Positions 17,262 to 25,738 of a stretch of 64,000 nt of DNA are shown here, piece after piece. The notes under the pieces were generated by a model. It saw only the letters and a program-made list of their open reading frames with translations, made no database searches and was not told the origin of the DNA. The stretch is from Deinococcus sonorensis KR-87 (GTDB taxonomy: Bacteria > Deinococcota > Deinococci > Deinococcales > Deinococcaceae): NCBI RefSeq assembly GCF_040256395.1, contig NZ_CP158300.1:62001-126000 (forward strand). The letters are read 5' to 3'. The translations under genes and the position numbers were made by a program. Position 1 is the stretch's first letter; every line of letters begins with the position of its first letter.

Positions 17262-18311
17262 TCATGTGGCCCCCTTCATCGGCCGGACCGGGTCCGGCGG
17301 CTGAACCACACCGGGCGGCGCGGTGGAGTCGCGCACCACCAGGCTGGCCGGAAAGCGTGGGTGGGCCTGCTCCGGCACTTCCCGGCGGATCAGTGCGATC
17401 AGCAGCCGCGCCGCCGCCGCGCCCATCTCCTCCAGCGGCTGCCGGATGGTGGTCAGGGCCGGGCGGGTCAGCGAGGCCACCTGCACGTCGTCATAGCCGA
17501 CCACCGAGAGGTCGTGCGGGACCCGCAGGCCCAGCTGCTCGGCGGCCCGCAGCACCCCGATGGCCGAGCGGTCGTTGGCGGCGAAGATGGCGGTGGGCCG
17601 CTCAGGCAGGCTCAGCAGGGTGCGGGCGGCCGCCTCACCCCCCGCCTCGGTGAAGGCGCCGTCCGCGATCAGGTGCGGCGGCAGGCCCACCCCGGCGGCG
17701 TTCAGCTCCTGCGCGAATCCATCCAGCCGGTCGCTGGCATCGTGGCGCGACACGGAGCTGAGGCCGCTCACGTGACCGATGTGACGGTGCCCCAGGTCCA
17801 GCAGGTGCTGGGCAGCCAGCCGTCCTCCCTGGCGGTCGTCCACGCTGACCGTGTAGGCGCCGGCACTGCCGACCGTGACGACCGGCACCGCCGGCCCGAA
17901 GACCGTCTGTTCGTCGGCGGCCGGAATGATCAACAGCACCCCGTCCACCAGCGTGCGCAGCAGCATCGCCCGCTCGCGCTCCACTCGCACGTTGTCGCTG
18001 GTGGTGAAGATGGCGAGGTCCAGGCCCGCCTGTTCCACCACGCGGCTGGCTCCGTGCAGCAGCTCGGTCACGTAGGGCCAGTTGATGCGCGGCGCGATCA
18101 CGCCCAGCAGGTTCATGCGCCCGCCGGCCAGCACCCGGGCGGCGGCGTTGGCCACGTAGCCGCTCTGTTCGATGGCCTGCTGCACCCGCTGCCGGGTCTG
18201 CTCGGTCATGCCTTCGCGGTTGTTGATGACATTCGACACGGTCATCTTGGAGACGCCGGCCAGTCGGGCGACGTCGGCAAGTGAGACCGTTCTGGAGCCT
18301 GTCTCCTCCAT
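17262..18311 (-). CDS. LacI-family transcriptional regulator
   Basis: A 349-residue repressor. The N-terminal LacI helix-turn-helix is VSLADVARLAGVSKMTVSNV followed by the hinge helix with AARVLAGGR, then a periplasmic-binding-protein-like effector domain (NLLGVIAPRINWPYV...; VDDRQGGRLAAQHLLDLGH; FAANDRSAIGVLRAA). It probably controls the downstream ABC operon and itself. ATG 18311 is preceded by AAGGAAGGG; the open-frame start at 18359 lies inside the presumed operator. Gap to the binding-protein gene is 116 nt. The ligand is presumably a sugar. Confidence 0.88.
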   Translation of the reverse strand: MEETGSRTVSLADVARLAGVSKMTVSNVINNREGMTEQTRQRVQQAIEQSGYVANAAARVLAGGRMNLLGVIAPRINWPYVTELLHGASRVVEQAGLDLAIFTTSDNVRVERERAMLLRTLVDGVLLIIPAADEQTVFGPAVPVVTVGSAGAYTVSVDDRQGGRLAAQHLLDLGHRHIGHVSGLSSVSRHDASDRLDGFAQELNAAGVGLPPHLIADGAFTEAGGEAAARTLLSLPERPTAIFAANDRSAIGVLRAAEQLGLRVPHDLSVVGYDDVQVASLTRPALTTIRQPLEEMGAAAARLLIALIRREVPEQAHPRFPASLVVRDSTAPPGVVQPPDPVRPMKGAT

Positions 18312-18337
18312 CACGTGACCCTTCCTTTCCGGCTTTG

Positions 18338-18351
18338 CTTTACCGATAAAG
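18338..18351. promoter_or_regulatory. LacI-type operator candidate
   Basis: CTTTACCGATAAAG is a near-palindrome around a central CG, the form of LacI-family operators. It lies 27 nt before the lacI-type start codon, so autoregulation is likely. Confidence 0.5.
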
Positions 18352-18402
18352 TAAGGCACGGCCGGGCCACTGTCAACCGGCAGGCGCAGGCCGGAGCTTC
18401 TC

Positions 18403-18424
18403 TTGAACCCGGTTCAATTATCAT
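18403..18424 (+). promoter_or_regulatory. Operator and leaderless promoter of the MBL hydrolase gene
   Basis: TTGAACCCGGTTCAA (18403-18417) is a perfect 7-bp-arm palindrome immediately upstream of a TATCAT -10 box (18419-18424), which is 6 nt from the GTG at 18431. A bound repressor would block RNA polymerase. Confidence 0.5.
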
Positions 18425-18430
18425 GGCGGG

Positions 18431-19438
18431 GTGACGCTCCCCTCCCCCACCCGCCACGACGGCCCGGACGGCAGCCGCATCTACGCGTTTCCGGTGCGGG
18501 TCTTCGGCGACTTCACCGCCAACATCCACCTGCTGATCCACGGCGACTACCGCGCCCTGATCGACACCGGCAGCGGCAGCGAGCAGAGCAACCAGGACCT
18601 GCTGGCCGGCATGGCGGCCGTGCAGACGCAGTACGGCGAGCCGGTGGACTGGGCCGGGCTGTCCCGCATCGTGGTCACGCACGGCCACATTGACCACCAC
18701 GGCGGCCTGGACCTGCTGCGGTCCCTGACCCCGGCCCCGGTGGCAGTGCATGAGCTGGACGCCCCGGTGCTGACCCGGCACCGCGAACGGCTGGCGCTGT
18801 CCCGGCGGGCGCTGCGCATCTTCCTGGCCACCGCCGGGCTGAATGCCGAGCAGCAGGCGGCCATGACCCGGCTGTACGGCTCGGCGCGCAGCACCTTTCA
18901 GGGCGGCCCGGTGGAGACCATCCTGCTGCACGGCGACCTGCTGGATGACCGGCTGGAGGTGCTGCACACCCCCGGCCACAGCCCGGGGCAGGTGTGCCTG
19001 CGGCTGGGCGACGTGCTGCTGAGCGCCGATCAGCTGCTGGCCCGCACCACCCCGCACCTCGCGCCGGAGAGCATCCTGCCCGGCACCGGCCTGAACCACT
19101 ACCTGCATTCGCTGACGCTGCTGGAACGCCAGCCGGGGCTGCGGCTGGCGCTGGGTGGCCACGAGGAGCCGATGCCGGATGTCTACGACCGCATTCAGCA
19201 GATCCGCGACTCGCATCAGCGCAAGCTGGAACGCATCGTGGAGCTGTGCCGCGAGCCGCGCAGCATCGCCGAGGTGCGCGACCTGCTGTACCCACAGGTG
19301 CGCCACTACGACGTGCTGCTGTCGCTGCAGAAGGTGGGCGCGCTGATGGAGTACCTCAACCAGCGCGGCGACCTGCAGGTGGCCAATCTGGAGCCGCTGG
19401 AACAGGACCCGGCCGTGTTCCCCCTCTACGTAAGCTGA
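18431..19438 (+). CDS. MBL-fold metallo-hydrolase
   Basis: A 335-residue metallo-beta-lactamase-fold enzyme with the metal motif HGHIDHHGG (HxHxDH), the later His in HTPGHSPGQ and Asp in LLSADQLL, followed by a C-terminal helical domain (LYPQVRHYDVLL...) as in many thioesterase-like family members. Two metal ions, usually Zn or Fe, activate water for ester or thioester hydrolysis. The substrate is unknown. The GTG at 18431 is supported by the leaderless promoter. It lies divergently from lacI and convergently with the S53 peptidase gene, only 3 nt apart. Confidence 0.85.
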   Translation: MTLPSPTRHDGPDGSRIYAFPVRVFGDFTANIHLLIHGDYRALIDTGSGSEQSNQDLLAGMAAVQTQYGEPVDWAGLSRIVVTHGHIDHHGGLDLLRSLTPAPVAVHELDAPVLTRHRERLALSRRALRIFLATAGLNAEQQAAMTRLYGSARSTFQGGPVETILLHGDLLDDRLEVLHTPGHSPGQVCLRLGDVLLSADQLLARTTPHLAPESILPGTGLNHYLHSLTLLERQPGLRLALGGHEEPMPDVYDRIQQIRDSHQRKLERIVELCREPRSIAEVRDLLYPQVRHYDVLLSLQKVGALMEYLNQRGDLQVANLEPLEQDPAVFPLYVS

Positions 19439-19441
19439 GCG

Positions 19442-21013
19442 CTACGGCTGCGCCTGCAGCGTCTCCAGCAGCCGCACTCCGTCCGGGCTGCCCAGGCCGG
19501 TGCAGGCGTCCCAGCCGGGCTGGGCGGTGTAGGCGCCGTTGCTGCCGTCGGTGATGTCGCGGATGGCCCCCAGCGGGTACAGCCGCGGATTCAGGAAGCC
19601 CAGCGTGCCCTTGCCGGACTGCTGCCGCGCCTGATTGAGCCGCGCCACCAGCCCGGCCCACAGCGGCGACACCGCGCTGGTGCCCCCGATAACGGTGTCC
19701 AGGCCGTCCACCCGCACCTGATAGCCGGTCTGCGGGTCGGCCACGCCCGACACGTCCGGCACGCCGCGCCCCACCCGCTGGCCGGGATTGGCCGAGACCG
19801 GCACGCCCGCTGCCCGCTGATAGTCCGGCAGGTCGAAGGTGTCGCTGACGCCGCCGCCGGTGGCGCCCGCACCGGGGCCGTTGTTCCAGACCACCTCGGC
19901 GGTGATGCGCTCACCCTCCACCGTCAGGCGGGTGCCGCCGCAGCCGGTGCAGGCGGGACTGGAGGCCGGGAAGTCGGTGTGGGCGCGGCCGTCCGCGGCG
20001 CGGTCGCTGGACCCGTCGTCGCCGGCGGCGGCCAGCACCGTGACCCCCAGCATGCCCGCCTCGGTGAAGGCGTCGGTCATGGCCTGCATCGCCTGTACGG
20101 TCCAGGCGTTCTCCGGCGCACCCCAGCTGATCGAGATGACGCTGGGCCGCCGCACCGAATCATGGACCGCGCGGGTGATGGCGTTCAGGAAGCCGGCGTC
20201 GGTGTTGGGCGCGAAGTACACCGCGATGTGCGCGCCCGGCGCCAGCGCGCCGGCCACCTCGATGTCCAGCATCACCTCGCCGTCCGCCCCATTCGGATCG
20301 CCGGTCGGCCGGTTGCGCGCGCCGTCCACCGACACCGCGCTCACCTTTGGCTGCGGCACGCCAAGCCGCTGAAAGTAGGCCTTCAGGTCGGCGGTGCGGT
20401 AGCCGCCCCCCAACTCGATGATGGCGATGGTCTGCCCGCGCCCATCCAGCTCCGGCGGAAAGTTATACACCTGGGCCAGCTGAAGCGGCGTAAAGCTCTG
20501 GGTCACGGCCTGCGGGTGGGCGATGCCCGGACCGGCGCCGGGATAGCGGAACTGCGGACGCGCCTGCGGCCGGTCGTCCAACCCGAAGATGCCCTGGATG
20601 ATGCCGTCCAGGTCGGCCGGCACGCTCAGCTCGCCGCTGCGCCCCCGGAACTGCTGTCCCTGCCAGCGGTACAGCTGCAGCTGCACCGCGAAGGCCGCCT
20701 CCAGCTGCGCCACCGTGCCGCCCAGCACCACCGTGCGGCGCTCGGCACTGGCCTCCACCACCGTCAGCTGATGCTCATGGGCGAAGCGCTCCACCCGGTC
20801 CAGGTCATCCGGGGAGGTGCCGTAGGCCTGCGCGAAGTCGTGCCGGGTCATCGGCTCGGCGGTGGCGGCGCGGGCCGCAAACTGCTGGCGGCCACGCAGC
20901 CGCAGCGTCACCTGCAATTCTTCGGCCGGGTCCGGCTGCCCGACCTGTTCGGCCTGAGCCGGCACCTCACGCGCGCTGCCGGCCAGGGGAATACGCTGCT
21001 CATCTGAGGACAT
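19442..21013 (-). CDS. S53-family serine-carboxyl peptidase (pro-kumamolisin / sedolisin)
   Basis: A 523-residue sedolisin-type peptidase. An N-terminal activation domain (~1-165, with [14 protein letters not shown] and [10 protein letters not shown]) precedes the catalytic domain. The catalytic Glu and Asp are in GEVMLDIEV (E-x3-D), the oxyanion Asp-region is around ISISWGAPE, and the nucleophile Ser is in [12 protein letters not shown]-terminal Ca-binding region follows ([21 protein letters not shown]). These enzymes work at acidic pH and are usually secreted, but no signal peptide is visible, so export may use another route. ATG 21013 has GGAGG 5 nt upstream. Confidence 0.88.
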   Translation of the reverse strand: MSSDEQRIPLAGSAREVPAQAEQVGQPDPAEELQVTLRLRGRQQFAARAATAEPMTRHDFAQAYGTSPDDLDRVERFAHEHQLTVVEASAERRTVVLGGTVAQLEAAFAVQLQLYRWQGQQFRGRSGELSVPADLDGIIQGIFGLDDRPQARPQFRYPGAGPGIAHPQAVTQSFTPLQLAQVYNFPPELDGRGQTIAIIELGGGYRTADLKAYFQRLGVPQPKVSAVSVDGARNRPTGDPNGADGEVMLDIEVAGALAPGAHIAVYFAPNTDAGFLNAITRAVHDSVRRPSVISISWGAPENAWTVQAMQAMTDAFTEAGMLGVTVLAAAGDDGSSDRAADGRAHTDFPASSPACTGCGGTRLTVEGERITAEVVWNNGPGAGATGGGVSDTFDLPDYQRAAGVPVSANPGQRVGRGVPDVSGVADPQTGYQVRVDGLDTVIGGTSAVSPLWAGLVARLNQARQQSGKGTLGFLNPRLYPLGAIRDITDGSNGAYTAQPGWDACTGLGSPDGVRLLETLQAQP

Positions 21014-21188
21014 CGGGACCTCCTGGCCCCAGCATTTCCCGACCATTCATGAGTTTGCTCAGGCGCGCCGGCCGGACCCCTGGGCCGGGCTTCAGGACGG
21101 CTCAGACGGCTCCCATGCGCCTCGGCCCGCCGCGGATGGTAAGCCGACCTTCTATACAAGGGTGCGGCGGGGCACGTATAACCGGACC

Positions 21189-22778
21189 ATGAGCGACGCA
21201 GAACAGGGCCAACAGTCCCAGCAGGACACCCACGGCACGGCCGTGGAAGGCGTGGGCACCCCCGCCGACCCGCGCATGGCGAGCGGCGAAGGCACCCAGA
21301 CGCTGACCACCCGGCAGGGCCACCCGGTCTACGACAACCAGAACCTGCGCACGGTGGGCAGCCGTGGCCCGGTCACGCTGGAGAACTATCACTTCCTGGA
21401 GAAGATCAGCCACTTTGACCGGGAGCGGGTGCCGGAGCGGGTGGTGCACGCGCGTGGCGCGGGCGCCCACGGCGTGTTCGAGGCGTACGGGAAGGTGGGC
21501 GACGAGCCGGTGAGCCGGTACACCCGCGCCAAGCTGTTCCAGGAGCCGGGCAAGCAGACTCCGGTGTTCGTGCGCTTCTCCAGCGTGATCCACGGCGGCC
21601 ACTCGCCCGAGACGCTGCGCGACCCGCGCGGCTTCGCGGTGAAGTTCTACACCGAGGACGGCAACTGGGACCTGGTGGGCAACAACCTCAAGGTCTTCTT
21701 TATCCGCGACGCGATGAAGTTCCCGGACCTGGTGCACGCCTTCAAGCCGGACCCGGTCACCAACCGTCAGGACGGCCAGCGCATCTTCGACTTCATCAGC
21801 CACACGCCCGAAGCGATGCACATGATCACCTGGCTGTTCTCGCCGTGGGGCATTCCGGCCAACTACCGCGAGATGCAGGGCTCGGGCGTCAACACCTACA
21901 AGTGGGTCAACAAGGACGGCGTGGGCGTGCTGGTCAAGTACCACTGGGTGCCGCAGCAGGGCGTGCGCAACCTGACCCAGGAACAGGCCGAGCAGATCCA
22001 GGCCAAGAACTTCAACCACGCCACCCAGGACCTCTTTGACCACATCAAGGCCGGCGAGTTCCCGAAGTGGGAGCTGTGCGTGCAGATCATGACGGACGGC
22101 GAGCACCCGGAGCTGGACTTTGATCCGCTGGACGACACCAAGATCTGGCCCGAGGAGCAGTTCCCGCTGCTGCCGGTGGGCATGATGACCCTCAACCGCA
22201 ACCCGGAGAACTACTTCGCCGAGGTGGAGCAGGCGGCCTTCGGGACCGGCGTGCTGGTGGACGGTCTGGACTTCAGCGACGACAAGATGCTGCAGGGCCG
22301 CACCTTCAGCTACTCGGACACCCAGCGCTACCGGGTGGGCACCAACTACCTGCAGCTGCCGATCAACGCGCCCAGGAAGCACGTGGCCACCAACCAGCGC
22401 GACGGCCAGATGGCCCTGCGGGTGGACACTGCCCCCGGCCAGAACCCGCATGTGAACTACGAGCCGAGCGTGCTCAACGGCCTCACCGAGTCGGCCCCGG
22501 CCGGCGCTCCGCACGAGCCGTACGTGGAAGGCCGGCTGGTCCGCCAGAAGATCGAGCGCACCAACGACTTCCAGCAGGCGGGCGAACGCTACCGCCAGCA
22601 CGAGCCGTGGGAACGCGACGACCTGATCAGCAACCTGGTGACGGCGCTGCAGCCGGCCGAGCGGGTCATTCAGGAGCGGATGGTGGCGCTCTTCACCCAG
22701 TGCGACCCGGACTACGGGCGCCGGGTGGCTGAGGGCCTGGCGCTGATTCCTCAGAAGGAACCGGTCGCGAACGACTGA
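21189..22778 (+). CDS. katA: Monofunctional heme catalase
   Basis: A 529-residue small- to medium-subunit catalase that dismutates hydrogen peroxide. The active-site His87 lies in [15 protein letters not shown], the Asn is in the [11 protein letters not shown] region, and the proximal heme-ligand Tyr387 is in [10 protein letters not shown] after the SYSDTQRYR helix. It is close in length and look to the main catalase of Deinococcus. ATG 21189 is preceded by TATAAC and 6 nt, again a leaderless pattern; the open-frame start at 21162 is not supported. A strong terminator follows. Confidence 0.93.
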   Translation: MSDAEQGQQSQQDTHGTAVEGVGTPADPRMASGEGTQTLTTRQGHPVYDNQNLRTVGSRGPVTLENYHFLEKISHFDRERVPERVVHARGAGAHGVFEAYGKVGDEPVSRYTRAKLFQEPGKQTPVFVRFSSVIHGGHSPETLRDPRGFAVKFYTEDGNWDLVGNNLKVFFIRDAMKFPDLVHAFKPDPVTNRQDGQRIFDFISHTPEAMHMITWLFSPWGIPANYREMQGSGVNTYKWVNKDGVGVLVKYHWVPQQGVRNLTQEQAEQIQAKNFNHATQDLFDHIKAGEFPKWELCVQIMTDGEHPELDFDPLDDTKIWPEEQFPLLPVGMMTLNRNPENYFAEVEQAAFGTGVLVDGLDFSDDKMLQGRTFSYSDTQRYRVGTNYLQLPINAPRKHVATNQRDGQMALRVDTAPGQNPHVNYEPSVLNGLTESAPAGAPHEPYVEGRLVRQKIERTNDFQQAGERYRQHEPWERDDLISNLVTALQPAERVIQERMVALFTQCDPDYGRRVAEGLALIPQKEPVAND

Positions 22779-22785
22779 GCAACGA

Positions 22786-22829
22786 GCGAGGGCGCCGCAC
22801 CCCACAGGGGAGTGCGGCGCCCTCGCTTT
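22786..22829 (+). terminator. Terminator after catalase
   Basis: Perfect 15-bp arms (GCGAGGGCGCCGCAC and its complement at 22812-22826) with an 11-nt loop, followed by TTT. Confidence 0.8.
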
Positions 22830-23679
22830 GCCCCTACTTCAGCCAGATTGTCCGGACCGCACCACGCGATACCCACGGGTGAGGGCGAGTCCCTCCTGGC
22901 GCGGATTCTTCCCTTTCGGACGCCCTCCGTTCGGAAACTACGGCGTCGGCTACTGGCACACGCACTGGCACATACTGGCACAACCCGCGCCCGGGCAGCC
23001 CGCTGAGTGAACGGCTGAGCGAGCTCGCATGGTCTGTAGCTCCGCGCATCGAACTACACCATCAGCTATCCGGTGGCCGCGCACAGAGAAGCCTTCCGCG
23101 ACAAGATTACTTCACAGGTACTGATGGATCGACTGCGCCGCTGCGCTGCAGTTGGTCGTCGACAAGAAGATCAGCGCCGAAGCACTCGAGGCCGCGGCCG
23201 TGAAGGCGCCTATCACCCCGGCGCTGTGCGACGCTGAAAACGAGCGTTGTGATCGGGCTGGTCCTCCTCAGTGCCGCTACCCTGCCGTGTGTGTAGACCA
23301 CCGGCGAGGAGAGCGGCGAGACGTTCTTCAACCTGCCAAGCGTTAGCGACGCACCGCTCACCGAGCAGGACGCCCTGCGCCTTATCCCCGGGCGCGTCTG
23401 CCGCTCCCGCCTGCTTTCCAGGCGGTGCGCCGCGTGGCTGAAGACTTTCCGCCCAGCGATGCGGGTCGAGGTGCATACCGACAGGACGGCCCTGAGTCCT
23501 CCTCCGAGTACGGCATGAGCAGTTCAATTATCATGTCCTGCACGCGGCAGTAGAGCGTCTCCCCTGAGCTCAGCAGGGTGTGCGCGAACCAGCCAGTCAT
23601 CAAGGCCAGATGCCCGCCGTGGTCGGCACTCCGGAGGATCCGTTTTTACCGGCATCGACCACGAGGAGCTGGAATGACG
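22830..23679. other. Gene-poor spacer, likely decayed sequence
   Basis: About 850 bp without a convincing gene. Short coding-like stretches in different frames (for example around 23041-23110 and 23140-23250) suggest degraded genes that I cannot name. ACTGGCACA occurs three times in 31 bp (22952, 22964, 22974). This marks the boundary between the conserved left part and the defence island. Confidence 0.4.
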
Positions 23680-25059
23680 TTACATGCGTTCGTTTTCACC
23701 CGGAAAGCTCCGATTAAGAGCGTCCAAGGCCTGGTCCATTGCTGCAGCAGCGTGCTGGACTGCCTTGTGGGCTTCGGCCAGGTCGGCCCGGATCTCGTTC
23801 AGGCCCCGGGTGGGGAGGGCTGGTCTGGAGACGTACCGGCTCGGCTGCCACGAGTGGTCGTTCTCGGCAATCCGGGCCTGGGGGACCGATTCGTGGATGG
23901 CGGGCGATTCCGGGTCGTTCCGGGTGGCGATCAGGGTGGTCAGACGGTCGACCACCTCCGCGCTGAGGATGTGCTGCCGGCCGTCCCTGACGCCCAGCTG
24001 CGACGCGTCGACCATCAGGACGTCGTTGCCGGCGGCGACGGTGCTGGTCGGGCGGTCGAAGACGGTGAGCGCCACCGGAACATTCGCGCCGGTGTACAGC
24101 GCGCTCGGGAGGGCCACGACGGCCGTCAGCCAGCGGGCGACGTAGTCGTTGCGGATGTCCCGTTCGCTGCCGCTGCGAAAGAGGGGGCCGTGCGCCGTCG
24201 TGAACACCGCCCGGCCGCCGGGCGCCAGGGCCGCGAGGCCGTGCAGTATGAGCGGCCAGTCCGCGAAGCGCGGCAGCGTTCGCGCGGCGAGGAAGCGCGG
24301 ATCGAGGTTCCAGTCGGTTCTGGGCCTCAGCGGGAGCCCGAAGGGCGGATCGGCGATCACCCGGTCGAAGGCGCCCGGTTCGGTCTGGGGGGCGGTGAGC
24401 ACATCTCCGAGATGCAGGCTGAACCGGGTCAGCCCGTGCAGCTGCAGGTGGCAGGCGGCGACGATCAGGTTTTCCGGGCGGATGTCCTGGCCGACGAACT
24501 GCACGCTGTTCGGATCCAGGCCCTGCGCGGTGAGGCGGGCGGCCACGGCCAGCCAGGTGCCCCCGTACCCCAGCGCGAAGTCGAGGACGCGCATGCCCGG
24601 CCGGACGTCCAGCACGGCCGCGCTCAGCTGCGACAGGGTGCGTGGGGTGAGGTGGTCGGCGTCCCGCTGCGAACGGCTGGCCTGTTCGAGCAGCTCCGTG
24701 AAGGCCGCCGCGATCACCTGCCGGCCGGTGCCGTCCGGGCTGGACAGTTCGGTGCGCTGGATGCTGAGGTTGATCAGCGTGGACAGCTCGGAGAGCACCT
24801 CAGGCGGCAGCCCATGGTCGTGCAGCTGAATTGGGTGGTCCAGCCGGTCACCGAGCAGCGGCGCGAGGGCCGCTTCGATCTGCTGGAGCAGCGCGGCGCC
24901 GGTGGGGTGGTCTTCCGGGGCGGTGGACAGGGAGAAGTCCTGCGAGACGTGCAGCAGCGTGAGCGCGCCGATCAGCGGCGCGGCGTCATGCACCGTGAGG
25001 TAGCTGCGGATTCTCTGGAGCGCCGGGGTGAAGAGGTCGTTCGCGGCGGGCGGGGTCAT
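23680..25059 (-). CDS. N6-adenine DNA methylase, type I HsdM-like
   Basis: A 459-residue gamma-class N6 methyltransferase. The S-adenosylmethionine motif is degenerate, VLDFALGYGGTWLA (~157-170, usually DPxxGTGG), and the catalytic motif is IADPPFG (~235-241, a DPPF form of NPPF). The region before motif I (HLTPRTLSQLSAAVL) is typical of HsdM. It methylates adenine in a site chosen by the specificity subunit encoded just upstream, with a TGATG stop/start overlap. No HsdR gene adjoins. The divergent partner is a DISARM-like operon, so this is probably the self-protection arm. DrmMI of class 1 DISARM is likewise an adenine methylase. Confidence 0.82.
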   Translation of the reverse strand: MTPPAANDLFTPALQRIRSYLTVHDAAPLIGALTLLHVSQDFSLSTAPEDHPTGAALLQQIEAALAPLLGDRLDHPIQLHDHGLPPEVLSELSTLINLSIQRTELSSPDGTGRQVIAAAFTELLEQASRSQRDADHLTPRTLSQLSAAVLDVRPGMRVLDFALGYGGTWLAVAARLTAQGLDPNSVQFVGQDIRPENLIVAACHLQLHGLTRFSLHLGDVLTAPQTEPGAFDRVIADPPFGLPLRPRTDWNLDPRFLAARTLPRFADWPLILHGLAALAPGGRAVFTTAHGPLFRSGSERDIRNDYVARWLTAVVALPSALYTGANVPVALTVFDRPTSTVAAGNDVLMVDASQLGVRDGRQHILSAEVVDRLTTLIATRNDPESPAIHESVPQARIAENDHSWQPSRYVSRPALPTRGLNEIRADLAEAHKAVQHAAAAMDQALDALNRSFPGENERM

Positions 25060-25643
25060 CAGGAGGCCTCAGGGATCAGCGCGGACAGCCGGGCTTCGAT
25101 CGCTTCTGTCTGCAGGGCGAGCACCGCGTCGACCGCGCGGCGGTAGTTGTCCCGGGCGGCAAACGCGGCCGCGTAGTCGGCCTGGCGCTGGAGCGAAGGC
25201 AGGTTGATCCGGACGTCCCGGAGGGTCGAGAGCGGGATGCTCTGGACGGCGGTGCCGCTGAACATCGGGGCCAGGTACCGGCGCATGGCGTCGGAGCGCA
25301 GCAGGCCGGCGATGAAGTGCGGGTCGGCGACGTCGGGGTTCACGGTCAGGACCATCAGGCCGTTGGTGGCGACCGCGTCGCCGATCTGCTCGGGCACGAC
25401 GGCCGTTCGGACGTCACTGGTTCTCAGGGCGATCAGCACCTGACCGGGGCGGACGAGCGCGTCCCGGTTTTTGCGCAGGTCGAGGTGTTCACTGCGGCCC
25501 TGCTCGTCCGCGGCGTCCAGGCTGTCGAGATCGGTGACCTGTAAGAGGCGGACGCGGGGGGCGGTGGGGTCGACGTGGCGTTTGTACGTCAGGCCCTGGA
25601 CCAGCACCCCGATCTCGGCGAGGGAAACGGTGGACACGTTCAT
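25059..25643 (-). CDS. Half-size HsdS-like specificity subunit
   Basis: A 194-residue protein with one target-recognition-domain unit: an N-terminal TRD (VSLAEIGVLVQGLTYKR; LLQVTDLDSLD; LVRPGQVLIALR) and one conserved helix (PSLQRQADYAAAF..., then DAVLALQTEAIEARLSAL). Full HsdS has two such units, so this half subunit would need to dimerise, giving a symmetric recognition site, or act with another partner. It overlaps hsdM by one base. ATG 25643 follows a weak ribosome site; a GTG at 25658 is possible. A minus-strand TTGACA (25675-25680) in the 95-bp divergent region may be its -35 box. Confidence 0.7.
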   Translation of the reverse strand: MNVSTVSLAEIGVLVQGLTYKRHVDPTAPRVRLLQVTDLDSLDAADEQGRSEHLDLRKNRDALVRPGQVLIALRTSDVRTAVVPEQIGDAVATNGLMVLTVNPDVADPHFIAGLLRSDAMRRYLAPMFSGTAVQSIPLSTLRDVRINLPSLQRQADYAAAFAARDNYRRAVDAVLALQTEAIEARLSALIPEAS

Positions 25644-25702
25644 ACCGGACAGGTTCACACATCGGCCGAACGGTTGTCAAATTTCGCACATTGAGAATTG
25701 CA

Positions 25703-25732
25703 CTTGATGTCAAGAGCAAAAAGCACTACAGT
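25703..25732 (+). promoter_or_regulatory. Promoter-operator of the DISARM-like operon
   Basis: TTGATG (25704-25709), a 17-nt spacer and TACAGT (25727-25732), then 6 nt to GTG 25739: a leaderless promoter. The palindrome CTTGATGTCAAG (25703-25714) covers the -35 box and could be a repressor site controlling both divergent units. Confidence 0.55.
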
Positions 25733-25738
25733 GTGGAG

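Noticed and set aside
21102..22805. 567-aa ORF opposite catalase
   Set aside because: Antisense shadow; catalase motifs on the + strand are complete.
22952..22982. Three ACTGGCACA copies as iterons or CRISPR-like repeats
   Set aside because: Repeats are only 9 bp with 1-3 bp between them and no replication gene or cas gene nearby; could be chance or a protein-binding site.
23578..25146. 522-aa + strand ORF opposite hsdM
   Set aside because: Shadow of the methylase gene, rich in Arg/Gly/Val with no domain.
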